A DNA stretch of 64,000 nt from JBCCTX01 sp965263105 (GCA_965263105.1 CBDHGL010000003.1:2418001-2482000), one strand, 5' to 3'. Shown: positions 1 to 9,151, counted from the first letter of the stretch. Numbers and translations are program-made. The notes: generated by a model not told the origin, from the letters alone.

Positions 1-144
1 GTATTTCTCAAGCCCATAATCGAGAACCTTCCGTGTAAGTAGGTCTAGTCCTTTGGTGTTTTCCAAGCGATCCAGGGCCCTGCGATCAAAGGGGTGCTCA
101 TATTCTACAGAATACAGGCGCTCAATCCGCTTTCTTTGGGTCAT
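1..144 (-). CDS. M48-family metallopeptidase, N-terminal fragment (runs off window)
   Basis: Only the first 48 codons are in the window; the gene continues past base 1. The translated start MTQRKRIERLYSVEYEH is followed by PFDRRALDRLENTKGLD, which resembles the N-terminal HPxDRxALxxLxxTPGLD stretch of M48-family (HtpX/Ste24-like) zinc peptidases. The catalytic HExxH lies outside the window, so activity cannot be judged. Its ATG overlaps the TGA stop of the PspC-like gene (ATGA, 144-141), which indicates translational coupling and a shared role, possibly envelope stress handling. Family assignment rests on this short stretch only. Confidence 0.6.
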   Translation of the reverse strand, partial: MTQRKRIERLYSVEYEHPFDRRALDRLENTKGLDLLTRKVLDYGLEKY

Positions 145-533
145 ATCTTAGCTCCACAGTGGTGGCAAAAGTTTGAATCCTGTTCTACTGCCGTTTGGCA
201 GGATGAGCATATAATATAAGAATTTTCTGGTGGAACTGTTTTGAGATTGTGTTGCAAAACGTTGAGCCCATTTTTGTCTCCCATCCAATCCTGCCAGGGG
301 GTTCCCTGACTGATGTCTTGGTCCGGTAGTAAAAAGGCCAAGGCTACATAGCCTGGAATGGCAATCCAAGGCTGAAAGATGGTGAAGCCCATAAACCCTA
401 GGCGAATATACCAAGGGCTGATGCCTATGTGAGCTGCAATCCCTTCACAGACACCGGTGAGGTTGGCGTCTTTCTCCCCGAATTTATGTTTGATTTTCGT
501 AAGCCTAGTTTGCTTTCGTAAAAGTTTTTTCAT
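141..533 (-). CDS. PspC-domain protein with C-terminal zinc ribbon
   Basis: A 130-residue protein. Residues about 20-70 form a PspC domain: LTGVCEGIAAHIGISPWYIR followed by a hydrophobic membrane segment ending in FLLP. PspC proteins sit in the inner membrane and take part in envelope stress responses. The C-terminus carries a zinc-ribbon pattern, CSSC...CHHC, separated by 11 residues, which suggests metal-stabilised protein contacts. The stop codon overlaps the start of the downstream M48 peptidase gene. PspC with an M48 peptidase is a plausible membrane quality-control pair, but that link is inferred from coupling alone. Confidence 0.8.
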   Translation of the reverse strand: MKKLLRKQTRLTKIKHKFGEKDANLTGVCEGIAAHIGISPWYIRLGFMGFTIFQPWIAIPGYVALAFLLPDQDISQGTPWQDWMGDKNGLNVLQHNLKTVPPENSYIICSSCQTAVEQDSNFCHHCGAKI

Positions 534-590
534 GAAATTCTGTATTTTTCCATATATGATTATACTAATTTCAGCGAAAACTGTTTTAAA

Positions 591-1610
591 ATGCTTGTAG
601 ATCTTAGAAGCGATACATTCACTTTACCCACTCCAGCCATGAAGGAGGCTATGATGAAGGCTCCCTTGGGAGACGATGTTTTTGGAGAGGACCCCTCCGT
701 AAATGCCTTGCAGGAAAAGGCTGCCGCTATATTCGGGATGGAAGCGGGCTTGTTTTGCCCCTCAGGGACGATGTGTAACCAAATTGGCGTCCGTATTCAT
801 ACCCAACCCCAGGACCAGGTTATTTGCGACAAACGTTCCCATGTGTATCTTTATGAAGGGGGAGGGCTAGCCTATAATTCGATGGTCACAGCCCGCCTTG
901 TGGATGGCCCAAGAGGAATTATTAGTCCCCAGATGGTCGAAGCAGAAATCAATCCGAATGACATTCATTTTCCACCCAGTCGCTTAGTCGTGATTGAAAA
1001 TACCTGTAACAAAGGAGGGGGAAGCTACTATTCACTAAATCAGATCCAGGCTCTATCAGAGCTATGTAAAAAGAATGGCTTAAAGTTCCATCTGGATGGG
1101 GCCAGGCTATTTAACGCCTTGACGGCGACGGGAGAGGATCCTAAGGCATACGGTAAATATTTGGATACCATATCTCTCTGCCTATCAAAGGGCCTAGGTG
1201 CTCCTGTGGGTTCGGTTTTACTGGGGAGTAAAACAGATATAGCAAAGGCTCTGAGAATAAGAAAGGTGCTAGGGGGGGGAATGCGTCAGGCAGGGGTATT
1301 AGCAGCTGCAGGCATGTACGCTCTGGATCACCATATTGAGCGTATGAAGGAAGACCACCAAAGGGCCAAACGCATTGGAGATGCCTTAGAGACTCATCCA
1401 CATATTTCCGAAGTTCTCCCAGTAGATACCAACATTGTCATATTTCGGCCAGATCCCAATTGGAAGGCTGGGCCACAGGTTTTGGATGCTTTTGAGCAGA
1501 AAGGCGTAAAAGGCCTGGCCTTTGGCCCAGATCATATTCGATTTATTACCCATTTAGATGTAACTGAGGAAATGGTGGATTACACGATAGACCTTATTCA
1601 GGCCCTTTAA
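591..1610 (+). CDS. ltaE: GntG-family low-specificity L-threonine aldolase
   Basis: A 339-residue PLP enzyme that cleaves L-threonine or L-allo-threonine to glycine and acetaldehyde in the cytoplasm. The N-terminus DLRSDTFTLPTPAM and GDDVFGEDPSVNALQ is characteristic of the beta-eliminating lyase/threonine aldolase family. HLDGARLFNA holds the aspartate that contacts the PLP ring nitrogen, and Lys200 in SLCLSKGLGAPVGS is the Schiff-base lysine. Length matches the family. It stands alone, divergent from the PspC gene, with a 26-base gap before the next gene. Exact stereospecificity cannot be read from the sequence. Confidence 0.92.
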   Translation: MLVDLRSDTFTLPTPAMKEAMMKAPLGDDVFGEDPSVNALQEKAAAIFGMEAGLFCPSGTMCNQIGVRIHTQPQDQVICDKRSHVYLYEGGGLAYNSMVTARLVDGPRGIISPQMVEAEINPNDIHFPPSRLVVIENTCNKGGGSYYSLNQIQALSELCKKNGLKFHLDGARLFNALTATGEDPKAYGKYLDTISLCLSKGLGAPVGSVLLGSKTDIAKALRIRKVLGGGMRQAGVLAAAGMYALDHHIERMKEDHQRAKRIGDALETHPHISEVLPVDTNIVIFRPDPNWKAGPQVLDAFEQKGVKGLAFGPDHIRFITHLDVTEEMVDYTIDLIQAL

Positions 1611-1636
1611 TTCGGGTAAATTTCCTAGCTTTAGCT

Positions 1637-2707
1637 ATGCAAGCAATCCTAGATTCCGGTTGGCCGTTCTTATCGGTGAGCGGCTTCGTTTCTCACATGT
1701 TAGTGTTTTTACTGGCGTTAACCTTAGTTGTATGGGGCTTGTTGGGAAAGGCCAAGCAACCTGCTCACCAATTGTTGGAGGAGTTTGTTTCATCCAATAC
1801 CAATCTACAGTTGGGAATGCTCTTGGCAGCTTTTGTGATCTCTTATTTTAGCCTGAATCATCTACCTTACCCCAACACTCCCTTATGGGTATTGCTGTTA
1901 CTTACATGGATAGTCTTCCCCTTGGCGATGTTCTATGGCTGGTTGGCCTGGTTGGGCTTGCTGAGAGATGAAGAGTTACGGAAAAATCGCGCCTTTAGAG
2001 AGGTGGAATTTCCCGGACTGTTTGTGGCTTTGGTGGCTGCGATTAGTTTTTTTGTGTTTAAGCCAAAACTGAGTGATTCTGATTTTATGGGGGAAAAGCA
2101 GGAGGTAGTGGCCAGTTTATATGGGGTAGTAGATCAAGAGGGTAAAGGGCAACAGGTAGAATTGGACCTATACGTAGCAGAATTAATGCCCATTATCGTT
2201 CCAAGGTGGGGCATGATGTTCTATCATCCCCGGGATTGGGATATTCACGAGCCTGACAATGGAGATGGCTATCGATTTACTCTCCCTGAAAACGATCAGG
2301 TATTCATAACAGGGAGTGGGATTTACACGACCGTTACGAATTGCGATACCTTTTGTAACGCAGAGATTGTTTGGGTAAGGACTTTTATTGAAGAGAGGAT
2401 AGATTCGGAAATTCTCTCTGAGGGATATACACAAAAATGGGTAATAGCCGATAGTTCCTTGGTAAATGGACCTTATAACGAGGTCCTTCAAGGCTATGAA
2501 TTCCAATATTCCTACATGGATGAAGATGGGGTAAGGAAGTTTGTCCATTCATCTTTCTCCGTTTATGATGGCATTAATTTTAGCACCTATGCCGAATGCC
2601 CAATTGAGGATAGGGATAAATTTGAATCTCTATTTCAAAAAGTTAATTCCAGGTATTTTATGTTGAGGGAAAAGGGGCCTTCTGGGATATCAGGGGGATC
2701 TTTTTGA
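1637..2707 (+). CDS. Unknown membrane protein, four TM segments plus extracytoplasmic domain
   Basis: A 356-residue protein I do not recognise. Four hydrophobic segments lie at about residues 20-38, 58-76, 82-108 and 128-145. A soluble domain of about 200 residues follows; it contains a paired-cysteine motif, NCDTFCNAE, near residue 235, which suggests a domain outside the cytoplasm. It follows ltaE by 26 bases on the same strand and may be co-transcribed with it. No catalytic motif was found. Confidence 0.6.
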   Translation: MQAILDSGWPFLSVSGFVSHMLVFLLALTLVVWGLLGKAKQPAHQLLEEFVSSNTNLQLGMLLAAFVISYFSLNHLPYPNTPLWVLLLLTWIVFPLAMFYGWLAWLGLLRDEELRKNRAFREVEFPGLFVALVAAISFFVFKPKLSDSDFMGEKQEVVASLYGVVDQEGKGQQVELDLYVAELMPIIVPRWGMMFYHPRDWDIHEPDNGDGYRFTLPENDQVFITGSGIYTTVTNCDTFCNAEIVWVRTFIEERIDSEILSEGYTQKWVIADSSLVNGPYNEVLQGYEFQYSYMDEDGVRKFVHSSFSVYDGINFSTYAECPIEDRDKFESLFQKVNSRYFMLREKGPSGISGGSF

Positions 2708-2880
2708 CTCCATGAAAACACTGCTTCCAATCCTCCTATTCCTTATCCCGATACCAATTTGATCTCGTAAAAGACATTTTGTCACATCTCCTTGTCAAGT
2801 TGGCGTATATCTTGACTTCGCAAATGTGTCAAAATGGCTTTATTTTTCAGCAAAAACTGACATTATGGCTTGATCCCCCC

Positions 2881-2901
2881 CTTGGCACCCCCCTTGCCAA
2901 G
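2881..2901. promoter_or_regulatory. Perfect 7-bp inverted repeat upstream of hsp20
   Basis: CTTGGCA (2881-2887) and TGCCAAG (2895-2901) form a perfect inverted repeat with a C-rich 7-base spacer, ending 45 bases before the Hsp20 start. It does not match the CIRCE element (TTAGCACTC-N9-GAGTGCTAA). Its position suggests an operator or an mRNA structure controlling the heat-shock gene; the function is inferred from position only. Confidence 0.4.
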
Positions 2902-2946
2902 TAGCAAGTGTAATCGCAAACATGTTTAACCAAAAAATAAAAGATC

Positions 2947-3384
2947 ATGACACTTGCTAGAATCAACCATCCTTTCTCTCCTGTTTTTCATAGCCTTTGG
3001 AATGATGTATTTGAAGGGGGAAGGGAACTCAAAAAATCAAACGCATACAACTTTAGTGCGCCTAAAGTGAACATTGTAGAAGATGCCAAAAGTTTTCGGA
3101 TTGAATTAGCCGCACCTGGCTTGAATAAAGAGGACTTCAAATTGAACGTGGAAAAAGATATCCTCTGGATTAAAGCCTCAAAGGAAGATCAAGTTGAAAA
3201 AACGGAAGGGAAGTATACCAAAAGGGAGTTTTCTTATGGGGTGTTTGAGCGCAGATTTGTTTTACCCGAAAATGTAAACACTGAAGGCATAGAGGCGAAT
3301 TATATAGATGGGATTTTGACGGTCAGTCTGCCCAAGCTTGAAGAAGACAAGACAGAAGTCTCTCGGAAGATAGAAGTGATGTAG
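2947..3384 (+). CDS. hsp20: Hsp20/alpha-crystallin small heat shock protein
   Basis: A 145-residue ATP-independent holdase chaperone. The alpha-crystallin domain spans about residues 35-140: PKVNIVEDAKSFRIELAAPG, then GLNKEDFKLNVEKDILWIKA, a FSYGVFERRFVLPENV segment and a GILTVSLPK C-terminal strand. Length and order are typical of bacterial class A Hsp20. It stands alone on the plus strand with a perfect inverted repeat 45 bases upstream. A strong terminator lies about 190 bases downstream, beyond a copy of a dispersed repeat. Confidence 0.93.
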   Translation: MTLARINHPFSPVFHSLWNDVFEGGRELKKSNAYNFSAPKVNIVEDAKSFRIELAAPGLNKEDFKLNVEKDILWIKASKEDQVEKTEGKYTKREFSYGVFERRFVLPENVNTEGIEANYIDGILTVSLPKLEEDKTEVSRKIEVM

Positions 3385-3444
3385 GATCTTTTACAGTGAG
3401 GTGAAGGACTCCAGAAAAATATGAATCTCATATGAGTGTGTGTT

Positions 3445-3545
3445 GGAGTGCACGAATGTGGGGAGGATGGCAGTGAAGGGTAGGCTTTGGTTTGTTCGTG
3501 CGAGATTTTTTGGTTCTTTTTTTCGGCAAAAAAGAACGTGAAAAG
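3445..3545 (+). repeat. Dispersed intergenic repeat family A, copy 1
   Basis: About 100 bases starting GGAGTGCA and ending in a hairpin: GTTCTTTTTT (3513-3522), loop TCGGC, AAAAAAGAAC (3528-3537). A degenerate copy lies in reverse orientation at 62759-62858. Shared blocks include GGAGTGCA, GTGAAGG, TTCGTGC and GGTTCTTTTTT. It contains no supported gene. Repeats with this kind of hairpin may act as terminators or be REP-like elements. Confidence 0.6.
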
Positions 3546-3572
3546 ACAAACGTGAGTAGTAGTAGGGTTGAT

Positions 3573-3608
3573 GGGGCTTGTCCTATATGGGCAGGCCCCA
3601 ATTTTTTT
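3573..3608 (+). terminator. Rho-independent terminator downstream of hsp20
   Basis: GGGGCTTGTCC (3573-3583) pairs with GGGCAGGCCCC (3589-3599), with two G-U pairs and a TATAT loop. It is followed by AA and seven T on the plus strand (3602-3608). It separates the hsp20 region from the oppositely oriented desaturase gene. Confidence 0.8.
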
Positions 3609-3612
3609 CTCC

Positions 3613-4634
3613 TTACTTTTTTTTCCACCCATGCAAATTCTGCTTCACAAAATTAGAGGGAAACTCCTCGACCCCTGGAAAGCCTAATTTGATATCACGG
3701 CCCTCAAAAGGAATGTGATCCGTTTTCCAGATATAATCCCAGATAGCCAAGGTTAGGCCAAAGTTGACCCCTTTTTCCTTCCCAGCAGGTAATTCATAGG
3801 AATGATGCCAAATATGCATCTCAGGGCTATTGAATACGTATTTCATGTATTTCCCCAATACAAAAGCCCCTAATAAAACTCCTCCAAGGTAGTCAGGAGG
3901 CTGGGCCAAAATCCCCATTCGGCAAGGTAGGGGTCTGTCGAGACGATGAGAAGGCTGAGCAGGCCAAAGGTAAGTCCTCCTGTTATTCTGTAATCCGAAC
4001 TCAGATTAGAATGATTGTAGTGCCCCCAAGCGAGGGTAAAGATATGGATGAGAAAAAAATCGTGGAGGCCAATCCCGAGGAGTGCTAAAGGAATATACTC
4101 CAAGGTCCGATACACCACATTCTCCATCCAGTGATACCTCAGGTGTGCAGCAAAGCCCATTTCTGCTACTGAATGGTGTACTTTGTGAAACTCCCATAGC
4201 CTGGGAAAGGCGTGAAGAAGACGATGTACCCACCATTGGATAAAGTCTCTTACAACGAAACCCGTAAGCAGGATTGCCCAAGTAGGCCAATATTGCATGG
4301 GGTTTAGGGATTGTAAGTTTATCCCAGTGAGGGTAAGGATTGTGTTATTGAAAAGGTCTACAACTACGTGGGAAGCGGCATTGTATATAATCAAGGAAAA
4401 CAGAAAGAAATTGAAAAACATGTAGAAAGTGTCCATCCAAAAATCCCGCCTGAATTTTTCCTGGTCTTTTCTCCAGGGCCTAAGCCATTCCAAGCCCAGG
4501 AAAAAAAGGGATACCACCACGAGCATCCAGAAATAATTATGGAGAAAAGGAACCTGTAGGGTTATTTCCCTCCATAGATAATTTGCATATCCTGTGTAAC
4601 CGTTTAGAAAGGTTTCCCAATACGTTTGAAGCAT
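3613..4634 (-). pseudogene. Sterol desaturase / fatty-acid hydroxylase family gene, broken by a frameshift
   Basis: Two overlapping reading frames (4634-3870 and 3918-3613) together make one membrane di-iron hydroxylase. The first part has four to five TM segments and the motifs HRLLH and HKVHH; the third motif HIWHH and the ending GVNFGLTLAIWDYIW lie in the second frame. One extra G in the GGGG run at 3913-3916 (plus-strand CCCC) would join them as LAEWGILAQPPDYL and give 340 residues. As written, the protein lacks its last histidine cluster and should be inactive. Either the assembly is wrong by one base or the gene is recently broken. The start is 5 bases past the pyruvate carboxylase stop, so the two form an operon. 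Substrate unknown. Confidence 0.8.
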
Positions 4635-4639
4635 TCCAA

Positions 4640-7600
4640 TTATTCTTTCAATTCCACCACAAGATCCTCAGGTTCTACCATACTTTTTGTCTGTAGGTGG
4701 ACATCCACCACCACTCCTTCTATAGGGGAAGAAATAGTCGATTCCATTTTCATGGCCTCAATCACAAATAGCGGATCGTCTTTTTGAACCTGATCCCCAG
4801 CTTTGACAAATACCTTACTCAGACGGCCTTGTAGGGGGGAGCCGATTTCATTGTCTTTCTCTGCCTTTCGGTTGCTGCGCTTGGTGATTTCTTTAGAGAG
4901 ATCCCTTGTTTGAACCGCTCGGGTTTGGCCATTTAGCTTGAAAAATACCGTACAGGTCCCATTGTCATTGGGTTCTGTTTTGTACATATACTCAATCAGC
5001 AGGCTTTTTCCTTTTTCCAGTTCCACGATGATCTCTTCATTGGTTTTCATTGGGAAAAAGAAAGCCAAAGTGGGAATTCGGTCTACTTCTCCAAATTCCT
5101 GCCGGAAATTGTAGTAGGCATCAAATACCTCGGGATATAGCAGCCAGGAAATATAGTCTAGCTCAGTTTGATATATGTCATATAATCCCTGGAATTCCCC
5201 AAAGCCTTTTTCAAAGTCAATGGGCTTTAGGTGTGCATTAGGACGATCTTTATAGGGTTCCTCCCCCCGAAGAATAATTTCTTGAAGCTCTTTGGGAAAG
5301 CCCTGATAGGGTTGACCCAAATCCCCCCTGAATAAGCTTTTTACGGAATCTGGAAAGGATATCTCTCGACCTTTTTCGAATACCTCTGGTACATTGAGGC
5401 CATTAGATAGCATAAACAAGGCCATATCTCCGACCACCTTGGAAGAGGGGGTAACCTTTACCAGGTTGCCAAAGAGTTCATTCACTCGGGCGTACATTTT
5501 CTTTACCTGGTCAAATTGATCTTCAAGACCCAAGGCTCTTGCTTGGGGTAATAGATTGGAGTATTGACCGCCAGGAATTTCATGGTCGTAGACCTCTGCA
5601 GTCCCAGAGCGCAATTCCGACTCGAAGGGATAGTAGTAGGTCCTGATCACTTCCCAGTAATTGGCAAATTCATTTAAGCTATCCAGGTCAATGACCTGTT
5701 CGCGTTCATGCCCTTTCATAGCGGCTACCAGGCTATTGAAACTAGGTTGGGCTGTGAGACCCGACATGGAACTGATGGCCACATCTACCACATCTACGCC
5801 CGCTTCTATGGCCTGCAAATAGGTGGCCGCCTGGATGGAGGAAGTGTCATGTGTGTGTAAATGGATGGGGATATCTACTACCTGCCTAAGTTCTTCCACG
5901 AGTTTTTTCGCTGCATAGGGCTTCAACAAGCCCGCCATGTCCTTGAGCCCCAGCATATGGGCACCTGCATCTTCCAGGCTCCGCGCCAGATCTAGGTAGT
6001 ACTGAAGGCTGTATTTGCTTTTGTTGGGATCCAGGATATCCCCTGTATAACAAATACAGGCCTCTGCAATTCCTTCCGTTCTTTCCCTGACAGTCCGGAT
6101 ACTGACCTTCATGGCTTCGATCCAGTTGAGGGAATCAAAGATTCTGAAGATATCTATGCCCGTTTCAGCAGCTTTTTCAATGAATTTTACTATGAGGTTA
6201 TCGGGATAGCCCTTATATCCCACTGCATTGGAGCCTCGGAGGAGCATTTGCAGGAGTATATTGGGCATAGCTTGGCGTAGTAGGGCCAGGCGTTCCCAGG
6301 GGGACTCCCGGAGGAAGCGGAGGCAGACATCAAAGGTAGCTCCCCCCCATACTTCCATGGAAAACACCTCCGGATGCCTGCGGGCATAACTTTCGGCTAC
6401 CTGCATCATGTCAATGGTGCGCATTCTGGTGGCCAATAAGGATTGGTGCGCATCGCGGAAGGTGGTATCTGTATAGTGAATGGCTTTGTCTTCCCTGAGG
6501 GACTGTAGAAATTTTTCTCTTCCCATTTCTCGCAGGCGATCCTTGCTTCCCTTAGGAAAGGGAACATCTCTATCTGCTGTAGGGTAATTAACATTCCGGA
6601 ATTTTTTCCCTGGATCATAGGATCTTACTTGAGGATTTCCGTTGACGATGACTTTGGCAAGGTACCTCAGAGCCTTAGTGCCCCGGTCTCTCCCTGGTTT
6701 GATGTCAAACAACTCTGGATGGGAAGGGATGAATCCTACCGTTGCTTCCCCTTTCTGGAAGTCGGCATTCTCCATGACTTTGAGAAGGAAGATAATATTG
6801 GATTTGACTCCTCGAATCCGAAATTCCCGCAGGGCACGGTCCATGCGTTGGGAGGCGCCTTTCAGGGTATTACCCCAACTGGATACCTTTACTAACATCG
6901 AGTCAAAGAAGGGCGAAATCCGCATGCCGGGGTAAATATTCCCTCCGTCCAGGCGAATGCCAAAGCCCCCTGGACTTCGATAGGCGATTATCTGCCCATA
7001 GTCTGGTTTGAAGCCGTTGAGTGGATCTTCCGTAGTGATCCGGCATTGAATTGCGTATCCCCTATGATTGATGGATGCCTGATCTCCCAAGGCAATTTGA
7101 GGCTCATCCAGGCGCCTACCTGAGGCAATCTGGATTTGAGTTCGAACAATATCAACACCCGTTATTTCTTCGGTAATGGTATGCTCTACCTGAATTCGGG
7201 GATTAACTTCAATAAAATATATCTGGTGTTGGGCATCGACGAGAAATTCTACCGTTCCTGCATTGTTATAATTTACCGCTTTGCCAATTTTGATGGCGTA
7301 TGCATAGAGTTTTTCTTTAATAGCTTGTGGCAGGTTAGAAGGAGCGATTTCTACTACCTTTTGGAAGCGTCGCTGAACGGAACAATCGCGCTCAAACAAG
7401 TGAACCAGGTTTCCATGGTTATCTCCAAGGAGTTGGACCTCTATGTGTTTGGGGTTTTCGATAAATTTCTCAATGAAAATGGTGCCATCTCCAAAGGCAT
7501 TGAGGGCTTCGCCGTGGGCTTCTGGAAAGGCAGTTTCCAACTCTTCTACTTGGCGTACTACACGCATCCCTCTCCCACCGCCTCCGGCGGCCGCTTTTAA

Positions 7601-8089
7601 GATGATGGGATAGCCTATGGCCTCTGCTTCTCTAATTGCATCGTCAACGCTCGCCAAGGGGTTTTGGCTATCGGGAATTAGGGGGACGCCAGCCTTCTTG
7701 GCAACCTCTTTGGCTTTGACCTTATCTCCCAATTGGGCCATCACTTGAGATTGCGGGCCAATAAAGGTAATTCCCTCTTCTTCACACCTTTTGGCGAAGC
7801 GTACATTTTCTGAAAGGAAACCATAACCAGGATGTATAGCATCAGCATTAGTCAGTTTGGCAATACGGATGATTTCATCGATATCCAGGTAGGATTTTAG
7901 GGGTTCTTCTTTGGTCCCGACGAGGTAGGCTTCATCGGCTTTGTACCTATGGAGAGAATATCGGTCTTCAAAGGAATATATCGCTACAGATCGAACGTGT
8001 AATTCTGAAACCGCTCGAAGGACCCGAATAGCAATTTCACCCCGGTTTGCCACCAGGATTTTAGAAAATTTTTTAAAAGTTGTATTCAT
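4640..8089 (-). CDS. pyc: Pyruvate carboxylase
   Basis: A 1149-residue biotin enzyme that carboxylates pyruvate to oxaloacetate, supplying the TCA cycle and gluconeogenesis. The biotin carboxylase/ATP-grasp part (residues about 5-450) begins ILVANRGEIAIRVLRA. The carboxyltransferase (about 530-800) has TDTTFRDAHQSLLATR. The allosteric/tetramer region follows, then the biotinyl carrier domain with EAMKME, biotinylated at Lys1114. Order and length match single-chain Pyc. A TTG lies 12 bases upstream in frame, but the ATG at 8089 fits the family N-terminus. A consensus Bacteroidota promoter lies about 100 bases upstream. It is followed at 5 bases by the frameshifted desaturase gene. Confidence 0.96.
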   Translation of the reverse strand: MNTTFKKFSKILVANRGEIAIRVLRAVSELHVRSVAIYSFEDRYSLHRYKADEAYLVGTKEEPLKSYLDIDEIIRIAKLTNADAIHPGYGFLSENVRFAKRCEEEGITFIGPQSQVMAQLGDKVKAKEVAKKAGVPLIPDSQNPLASVDDAIREAEAIGYPIILKAAAGGGGRGMRVVRQVEELETAFPEAHGEALNAFGDGTIFIEKFIENPKHIEVQLLGDNHGNLVHLFERDCSVQRRFQKVVEIAPSNLPQAIKEKLYAYAIKIGKAVNYNNAGTVEFLVDAQHQIYFIEVNPRIQVEHTITEEITGVDIVRTQIQIASGRRLDEPQIALGDQASINHRGYAIQCRITTEDPLNGFKPDYGQIIAYRSPGGFGIRLDGGNIYPGMRISPFFDSMLVKVSSWGNTLKGASQRMDRALREFRIRGVKSNIIFLLKVMENADFQKGEATVGFIPSHPELFDIKPGRDRGTKALRYLAKVIVNGNPQVRSYDPGKKFRNVNYPTADRDVPFPKGSKDRLREMGREKFLQSLREDKAIHYTDTTFRDAHQSLLATRMRTIDMMQVAESYARRHPEVFSMEVWGGATFDVCLRFLRESPWERLALLRQAMPNILLQMLLRGSNAVGYKGYPDNLIVKFIEKAAETGIDIFRIFDSLNWIEAMKVSIRTVRERTEGIAEACICYTGDILDPNKSKYSLQYYLDLARSLEDAGAHMLGLKDMAGLLKPYAAKKLVEELRQVVDIPIHLHTHDTSSIQAATYLQAIEAGVDVVDVAISSMSGLTAQPSFNSLVAAMKGHEREQVIDLDSLNEFANYWEVIRTYYYPFESELRSGTAEVYDHEIPGGQYSNLLPQARALGLEDQFDQVKKMYARVNELFGNLVKVTPSSKVVGDMALFMLSNGLNVPEVFEKGREISFPDSVKSLFRGDLGQPYQGFPKELQEIILRGEEPYKDRPNAHLKPIDFEKGFGEFQGLYDIYQTELDYISWLLYPEVFDAYYNFRQEFGEVDRIPTLAFFFPMKTNEEIIVELEKGKSLLIEYMYKTEPNDNGTCTVFFKLNGQTRAVQTRDLSKEITKRSNRKAEKDNEIGSPLQGRLSKVFVKAGDQVQKDDPLFVIEAMKMESTISSPIEGVVVDVHLQTKSMVEPEDLVVELKE

Positions 8090-8188
8090 AGGGTAAGGCA
8101 ATCTTACACTTGAGGAAGGCCAAAAAAGTCCGTGAAAAGCCTGGATAATTTTTCTAAGCGAGTAAACTTACAAAATCTGTAGGGCTTG

Positions 8189-8218
8189 CAAAAATATCCT
8201 CCCCTTATATTGCCTCAA
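8189..8218 (-). promoter_or_regulatory. Bacteroidota-type promoter for pyc
   Basis: On the minus strand, TTG (8218-8216), exactly 19 bases, then TATTTTTG (8196-8189). This matches the TTG-N19-TAnnTTTG promoter of the Bacteroidota primary sigma factor. Transcription would start near 8182, leaving a leader of about 90 bases before the pyc ATG. Confidence 0.7.
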
Positions 8219-8233
8219 AATGATAAATATCAC

Positions 8234-9151
8234 CTATTTAAGGGGTCTGCTGACGGAGATTAAAGGACCGAGTTCTTGTTCAGTCATGGAAAACCTTCCC
8301 AGGTCAGGCATATACATATCTGATTGGGCTCCATCCAGATAGAGAGCCATTTCACAGTGAAAGTGTTTTTGAAATAGTTCCGCAAATTCATAGAAATTCA
8401 CAGGATTCTTCGAAATAGCGAAAACAATTTCTTCTTGCGCAATTAATCCGACTCCACTGCGGATGTATCTATTGGTGGAATTGGGGTCAAAATCGGGATG
8501 GATATTGCCTCGGTAGACCAATATGGGGCCTGATTGGGTCGCAAAGAATATTTTCTCATTAAGTCGGGGATATTGTGAACTTTCGATAATCCCGGTCCCT
8601 CTTTCTCCTACAAAGAATACGCCGTTGGGTTTTTTGAAGAAATGCCCAATTCCCTCATTGAGGTTAAGAGGAGACCTAACTTTTCCATTTTCAACGTATA
8701 AACCTATTGGGTTTCCTTTAGGAATGGGGAGAAAGGGCCCAGCATTCATAGCGAAAAGAAGCTGCCGTTCCTCTTTCATAAAGTAATTTTCTAGTCGAGA
8801 AAAATTGCCGAAGGCTTTTCCGCGTTTGTCTTTCCAATGAAGGGCAAGGTCCATAACCCGTGTATCGATGACATAGGAATCATATGCTTTATTTTTCCAT
8901 TTTACCCCTTGGGCCATCGCCATCTGTTCAGGTAGGAGGTGACCGTTATCGGCGAGCGGAATCCTCAATTCCTCCATAGCCAGATTCGCTTTCATAGACC
9001 CTTTTTCTTGCTGAATTTTGGGTGGGGGGCTTTTCATCACCTCTATTGATTCAGGCGAAGACATCCGCGGGGTAGAGACCCCCATCCACAAAAGAGATAT
9101 CCCCATCAATAATCCAATGAGGGCAAGTAAAGGATAGTTTTCCGTCTTCAT
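8234..9151 (-). CDS. Phosphodiester glycosidase / DUF2233 (NAGPA-like) exported protein
   Basis: A 305-residue protein with an N-terminal membrane anchor or uncleaved signal (residues 8-25). The rest resembles the NAGPA/DUF2233 family, which includes mammalian N-acetylglucosamine-1-phosphodiester alpha-N-acetylglucosaminidase: MNAGPFLPIPKGNPIGLYV, then TQSGPILV, RSGVGLI and the conserved LYLDGAQSDMY near residue 270. Family members hydrolyse sugar phosphodiesters; the bacterial substrate is unknown. It is oriented like pyc but separated by the pyc promoter, so it is probably a separate unit. Confidence 0.8.
   Translation of the reverse strand: MKTENYPLLALIGLLMGISLLWMGVSTPRMSSPESIEVMKSPPPKIQQEKGSMKANLAMEELRIPLADNGHLLPEQMAMAQGVKWKNKAYDSYVIDTRVMDLALHWKDKRGKAFGNFSRLENYFMKEERQLLFAMNAGPFLPIPKGNPIGLYVENGKVRSPLNLNEGIGHFFKKPNGVFFVGERGTGIIESSQYPRLNEKIFFATQSGPILVYRGNIHPDFDPNSTNRYIRSGVGLIAQEEIVFAISKNPVNFYEFAELFQKHFHCEMALYLDGAQSDMYMPDLGRFSMTEQELGPLISVSRPLK

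Noticed and set aside
2713..2763. 16-codon hydrophobic frame MKTLLPILLFLIPIPI
   Set aside because: Too short and without any supporting signal; it could be a leader peptide but nothing shows it.
3300..3632. Minus-strand reading frames across the hsp20 3' end and downstream spacer
   Set aside because: They cover repeat family A and the terminator, have no homology-like motifs and run through a T-rich stem; treated as chance frames.
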